64,000 bases of DNA from contig PDZV01000007.1 of NCBI GenBank assembly GCA_002753135.1, forward strand, positions 46,545-110,544, in the 5' to 3' direction. Below the pieces are notes generated by a model that saw nothing but the letters and a program-made list of their open reading frames with translations, was not told the DNA's origin and made no database searches. Position 1 is the first letter of the stretch. Each line of letters begins with the position of its first letter. This document shows, piece by piece, positions 60,694-64,000 of this stretch. A program made the position numbers and the translations under genes. The DNA comes from Magnetococcales bacterium WMHbinv6. GTDB taxonomy: Bacteria; Pseudomonadota; Magnetococcia; Magnetococcales; Magnetaquicoccaceae.

Positions 60694-63123
60694 TTATTTT
60701 TTAGCCCATGAAAATTCTTTAATAACATCGTCAATAACTGGATTATTTTTATGAGATAAAAATTTGATGATATACTCAGAAACAACCAATGCAACATTTT
60801 CAATTAATTTGCTTTCCTTATTCTTAAAAATTTTCTCAATTTTTGAAATAACACTGTCAGTTAGCCTTGTTCCTATACTAATATTTTCTAATCCAACAAC
60901 AGGTGGATTGACGTTGCGGTAGTTCTCACACTCTTTACTATCAATAAAGTCAATATATACCGCAAAAGCAACGGAGTAAATGATTTTTCTTGCCAACAAC
61001 ACCCCAAAATTTTTTAAATAATTTGTTAAATCGTTTTTATATCTATTATCTATTTGCGTAATAGAACACGCTGGTCCCATACATGATTTATAATATTCAA
61101 AGGAAATATCAATACAGTCTATCGCATTGTATATATAGTTAAAATCAAAAATTAATTGATTAACTAAAAATGCGCCCATATTTGTAATACTCCAAAAGTT
61201 GTTTGGATGCTTAGCAACACATTCATTCGAATATAACATTTGAAGTTCATTTTTTATTATTATTTCGCCATAACCAAACCACTTATCCAAAGAACAAACC
61301 ACATCATCTTCATTGTAGCAGTTAAAATTTTTTCTATTTAAGTATTGTAAAATCCTAATTTGACACAGTGCAGGATCTTTTTTCTCATTATAAATTGAAC
61401 GTGATGATATATAGAATACATTAGGAATTATTGAGCAAGACTCATAATTTGATGTTTTGGTAACGCCAAATTTTTTTTCACTGGCATTATTTATTGCTTT
61501 AAATGCAAACATTTTATCTTTACTTTGGACAACTTTATATTTTGGAAAGCACAGGTGAAGCTGATTTATCATGAGAGAATTAATTACTATATAACGATAT
61601 TTTCGTATAAAATTCTTACACTGGCTTTCGTTAGACAATAATCCGAGCAGGTAGTTTTTTGGATGCATACTCAACTCCTCTGCACTATATGCTGAACCCT
61701 TCATCGACAAAATCTCAATACGATTCAGAACATCTTTTGTAACTCTATTAAAGGATTGGAGCATCAATCTGTTATTCTTGTTCAGCAAATCATTTAGTAT
61801 GCTTTTGTCTTCATTTTCATATTCAAAAGCATAGTTTATCATTCTAATTATAAATTTATTAAATTTTTCAAGATATACCCTTAATGATTTTGCAACATTT
61901 TTTGAATCTTCATCATAAGGGATTTCAAATTCCCTTTTTTTATTCACAACCTTACTAAAATCGTCGATCAAATGACCAGCAAGGTCAAATTTACTTTTAA
62001 TAATTTCACATGTTTTTACTGGTAGCAATGTCAAATTTCTGATTTTGTGCGTAGGAGAACTTGCTTCACTAGTTGCCTTGATATATTCATATGATTCATA
62101 CCTAGAAACTATAACATACGCATCTTCGAGACTGTTAGCTATCTTTGCAAATTTAAAAATTTCCTTATTTCTTCTCGCAAAAACTTCTTCAGAAAACAAA
62201 TCCCTATCGTAATTATCTAATCCATCAATAAATAGTAAAAAACCATATCCTTTTCTTTTGAATGCTGAACGAACGGCAATAAACGCACTTCTCAAATCTC
62301 TTTTTGTCAATTCAACATAATCTTGAATACTTTCTTGATCTGAATTATATTTGCACTTAGAAAAAAATTTTTTTACTAGAATTTTCTTTTCATTATCAAG
62401 TTTAGAATTTCTTAGCGCGCACACAATATCATTTACAGTTACAATTTTTGGGATGTAATTCTCACAAATTATTCTAATTGCTTTATTAATGATTCGCAAC
62501 TCAATTTCAAATTTTTGATCTATTTCAACTGGACTAGTAAGGTCAATCTTTATTGGCAATGCTTTAAACTCATGAAACGTATTCATGTGTACTGAAATAA
62601 GATAATTAACAAAAATTGTTTTTCCTTCACCAATTTCCCCTGTCAAAAAAACCACCTTCTCAAAATGTCTAGCGGTTGTTCCAGAGGGAGTTAATTTTGC
62701 TAACCAACTCAATGCTTCAACTAAAGTTAAAACTAAGTCATCGTTTATGTTCGCAAACACTTCGCTTTTGCCTTTAGCAATATCAATAAAATAGTTTTTT
62801 CTATTATTTTTATAGTATACCACCTGATCATTTTGTCCAGCATCCAGCGTTTCCATATCTGGAAACTGATAACCTATTTTGAACAATTTTATTCTAACTG
62901 GTGACGCACACAACAACTCAAAAGATCTTTCAATCTCACCATAAAATGCAGTAAAAATTGTTGGGGTGTCTGTTCTTTGAAGTCCGGACTTTATAGAATT
63001 ATGTACAAAGTTATAGTCTGGAAGCTGTAACGTTGGATTAACAGTATGCGTACATTTTCCATCCCGATAGACCTGCGATGCAACTGCTCTAAACCAATAG
63101 CGAATATCATCAAGTTTCTCCAT
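60694..63123 (-). CDS. Large P-loop NTPase of unknown function in an AT-rich islet
   Basis: An 809-residue protein I cannot assign to a named family. It has a Walker A motif TGEIGEGKT (about 161-169), a Walker B LLFIDGLDNYD (about 297-306; D300 and D303), and a sensor-like VIVSRYESY near 338-346. This is the layout of STAND/AAA-type ATPases of the kind found in anti-phage systems. The N-terminal 150 residues and the helical C-terminal 450 residues match nothing I recognise; there is no membrane helix. The ATG has an excellent ribosome site (agaggag). Codons are AT-rich, unlike the flagellar genes next door, which indicates transfer. It is probably cotranscribed with the 204-residue gene upstream (51-bp gap). 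Confidence 0.8.
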   Translation of the reverse strand: MEKLDDIRYWFRAVASQVYRDGKCTHTVNPTLQLPDYNFVHNSIKSGLQRTDTPTIFTAFYGEIERSFELLCASPVRIKLFKIGYQFPDMETLDAGQNDQVVYYKNNRKNYFIDIAKGKSEVFANINDDLVLTLVEALSWLAKLTPSGTTARHFEKVVFLTGEIGEGKTIFVNYLISVHMNTFHEFKALPIKIDLTSPVEIDQKFEIELRIINKAIRIICENYIPKIVTVNDIVCALRNSKLDNEKKILVKKFFSKCKYNSDQESIQDYVELTKRDLRSAFIAVRSAFKRKGYGFLLFIDGLDNYDRDLFSEEVFARRNKEIFKFAKIANSLEDAYVIVSRYESYEYIKATSEASSPTHKIRNLTLLPVKTCEIIKSKFDLAGHLIDDFSKVVNKKREFEIPYDEDSKNVAKSLRVYLEKFNKFIIRMINYAFEYENEDKSILNDLLNKNNRLMLQSFNRVTKDVLNRIEILSMKGSAYSAEELSMHPKNYLLGLLSNESQCKNFIRKYRYIVINSLMINQLHLCFPKYKVVQSKDKMFAFKAINNASEKKFGVTKTSNYESCSIIPNVFYISSRSIYNEKKDPALCQIRILQYLNRKNFNCYNEDDVVCSLDKWFGYGEIIIKNELQMLYSNECVAKHPNNFWSITNMGAFLVNQLIFDFNYIYNAIDCIDISFEYYKSCMGPACSITQIDNRYKNDLTNYLKNFGVLLARKIIYSVAFAVYIDFIDSKECENYRNVNPPVVGLENISIGTRLTDSVISKIEKIFKNKESKLIENVALVVSEYIIKFLSHKNNPVIDDVIKEFSWAKK

Positions 63124-63174
63124 TCTTACACTCCTCTTGCATCAAACTATTACATTATATGCTAGCGGTCGACA

Positions 63175-63789
63175 TTAATTTATCAAACCAATCATTCTAT
63201 CTAAAGCATTAGTTATCGAAGCCATATTAAAATTGTTTGCAATTACGCCTCCTAATGCATTTTCTATTACATTTTTAATTGATTTAAGAGAATAATTTAA
63301 TATGTTTGAGTCTGGCAAATTATCTAATTGCACCTCTATTGTTCTCATGTGAGAATTAATTTTATTGGTGTCGTACTCTGATAAATTAATATTTGATATT
63401 TCTGTTTTTATTTTGCTATATAAATCTTTTAGATCAGCAGTAACATTGATTTGGTTTTCAATTTGGTTTTCAATTTTAACAGACGCACTATCACCAAAAG
63501 CTGAGCCAACCGCCTTTTCAATATTAATATGATATTTAGTCATACCATTGCTTTGTAATTTTTCTAACATATCCATCCCTTTCCCTAAAGTTAATCCATA
63601 AAATCCTGATCTAAACTCCTCTATGTAGCCACTTTTTTTTAAAAAATCTACGCAATCCCAAAATTCATTTGAACTTTTACCAGATTTTTGTTGAACTGCA
63701 GGCATATAAATATTTTTTTTATAGTCTTCCATTGATCTGATTATGATTGTAAACACTTCAATCTGGATTTGATTTAATTCAGTCAACAT
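63175..63789 (-). CDS. Small partner of the islet NTPase, winged-helix-like plus helical C-terminus
   Basis: A 204-residue protein not assigned to a family. Residues 1-75 look like a winged helix (QIEVFTIIIRSMEDYKK, EFWDCVDFLKKSGYIEEFRS, GFYGLTLGKG). A low-complexity Asn/Gln segment follows (VKIENQIENQINVTADL, about 105-121), then a helical region (120-175) ending in a mildly hydrophobic piece (NVIENALGGVIANNFNMAS). This arrangement, with an Asn-rich strand and terminal helices, recalls accessory or effector proteins of STAND/Abi-type defence systems, but this is resemblance only. It is AT-rich like its partner and is the first gene of the pair. Confidence 0.7.
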   Translation of the reverse strand: MLTELNQIQIEVFTIIIRSMEDYKKNIYMPAVQQKSGKSSNEFWDCVDFLKKSGYIEEFRSGFYGLTLGKGMDMLEKLQSNGMTKYHINIEKAVGSAFGDSASVKIENQIENQINVTADLKDLYSKIKTEISNINLSEYDTNKINSHMRTIEVQLDNLPDSNILNYSLKSIKNVIENALGGVIANNFNMASITNALDRMIGLIN

Positions 63790-63935
63790 TATTCGATCGC
63801 CTTACGGTGCTATGGTTATTGATACAAACAACTGTAAAAAAACAAACAAGAAAAACCGCAATGATAACATAACGAATTTGTAGACAATATACTAATCCGT
63901 GCATTGGATAGCCGACATATGCTATCATGCTCCTC

Positions 63936-64000
63936 ATGGACACAAACTCAACCGACGGACGCAAACTCACGCACAAAACCCTGGAAGAAATCCGTATCCG
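63936..64000 (+). CDS. IS630-like transposase, N-terminal fragment cut by window end
   Basis: From the ATG at 63936 the reading is MDTNSTDGRKLTHKTLEEIR, then IR at the edge. The segment DGRKL-hydrophilic-LEEIRIR is the usual beginning of IS630-family transposases of the DGRKLxHxxLExxR type, just before their helix-turn-helix. Only 21 codons are visible, so the family call is tentative and intactness cannot be judged. The left end of the element should lie within the AT-rich 60-100 bp upstream, but I could not define its terminal repeat. Confidence 0.55.
   Translation, partial: MDTNSTDGRKLTHKTLEEIRI

Noticed and set aside
63779..63976. 65-codon minus-strand hydrophobic frame at the right edge
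   Set aside because: It is antisense to the transposase start and overlaps the small islet gene; its hydrophobicity is explained by AT-rich sequence.

Overview
The window looks like the chromosome of a motile Gram-negative proteobacterium. It carries an envelope and cell-wall gene set (EnvC-like, CtpA, divergent polysaccharide deacetylase, VanY- and M14-type peptidases), a polar-type flagellar block with FlhF, FlhG and FliA, a type IV pilin, and a MucR/Ros zinc-finger regulator, which is typical of alphaproteobacteria. The combination with giant TPR/GT41 proteins and kinesin-light-chain-like TPR proteins is reminiscent of the Magnetococcales (Etaproteobacteria). That placement is an inference from gene style; no magnetosome gene is present. 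Most of the window is GC-rich with tightly packed, overlapping genes.

Layout. 454-3833: dTDP-L-rhamnose operon (rfbA, rfbC, rfbD, rfbB). 3881-11263: one 2460-residue protein made of three successive TPR plus GT41 (O-GlcNAc-transferase-like) modules. 11407-14378: a phosphate-binding-protein-like periplasmic protein overlapping a sensor histidine kinase. 14470-16106: a coiled-coil membrane protein with 33-bp repeats, then a decayed stretch containing a 133-bp element bounded by inverted repeats. 16107-18571: malic enzyme and tRNA-Ser(CGA). 18973-27073: gpmI, envC-like, ctpA, a divergent deacetylase and two degenerate-GGDEF proteins in one run. 27210-31639: coaBC, then an Rrf2 regulator followed by an E1-like enzyme, cysteine synthase, a second, degenerate E1-like protein and a TusA-like protein. 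31918-34394: type IV pilin, MucR-like regulator, TPR protein.

On the minus strand, 38254-34464 reads vanY-like, folK, panB, panC, panD (folate and pantothenate synthesis). On the plus strand, 38496-44580 reads an M14 peptidase, dapC, dapD, creA-like, dapE, NIF3-like (lysine/diaminopimelate synthesis by the succinylase route). Then come a chemoreceptor (44735-47107), a sirtuin and an ABC exporter on the minus strand, and aroE, a double-PDZ protein and map. The flagellar export/regulation block flhA-flhF-flhG-fliA-DUF2802-fliK-like-fhlB occupies 53190-60690.

Directly after fhlB the base composition changes abruptly to AT-rich. This islet (60694 to about 63900) holds two minus-strand genes of unknown function: an 809-residue P-loop NTPase and a 204-residue partner. 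It is followed by the first codons of an IS630-like transposase that runs off the window. This is the best candidate for a transferred, possibly anti-phage, two-gene system. The second notable system is the cysK locus, whose two E1-like proteins look like complementary halves of a heterodimeric activating enzyme.
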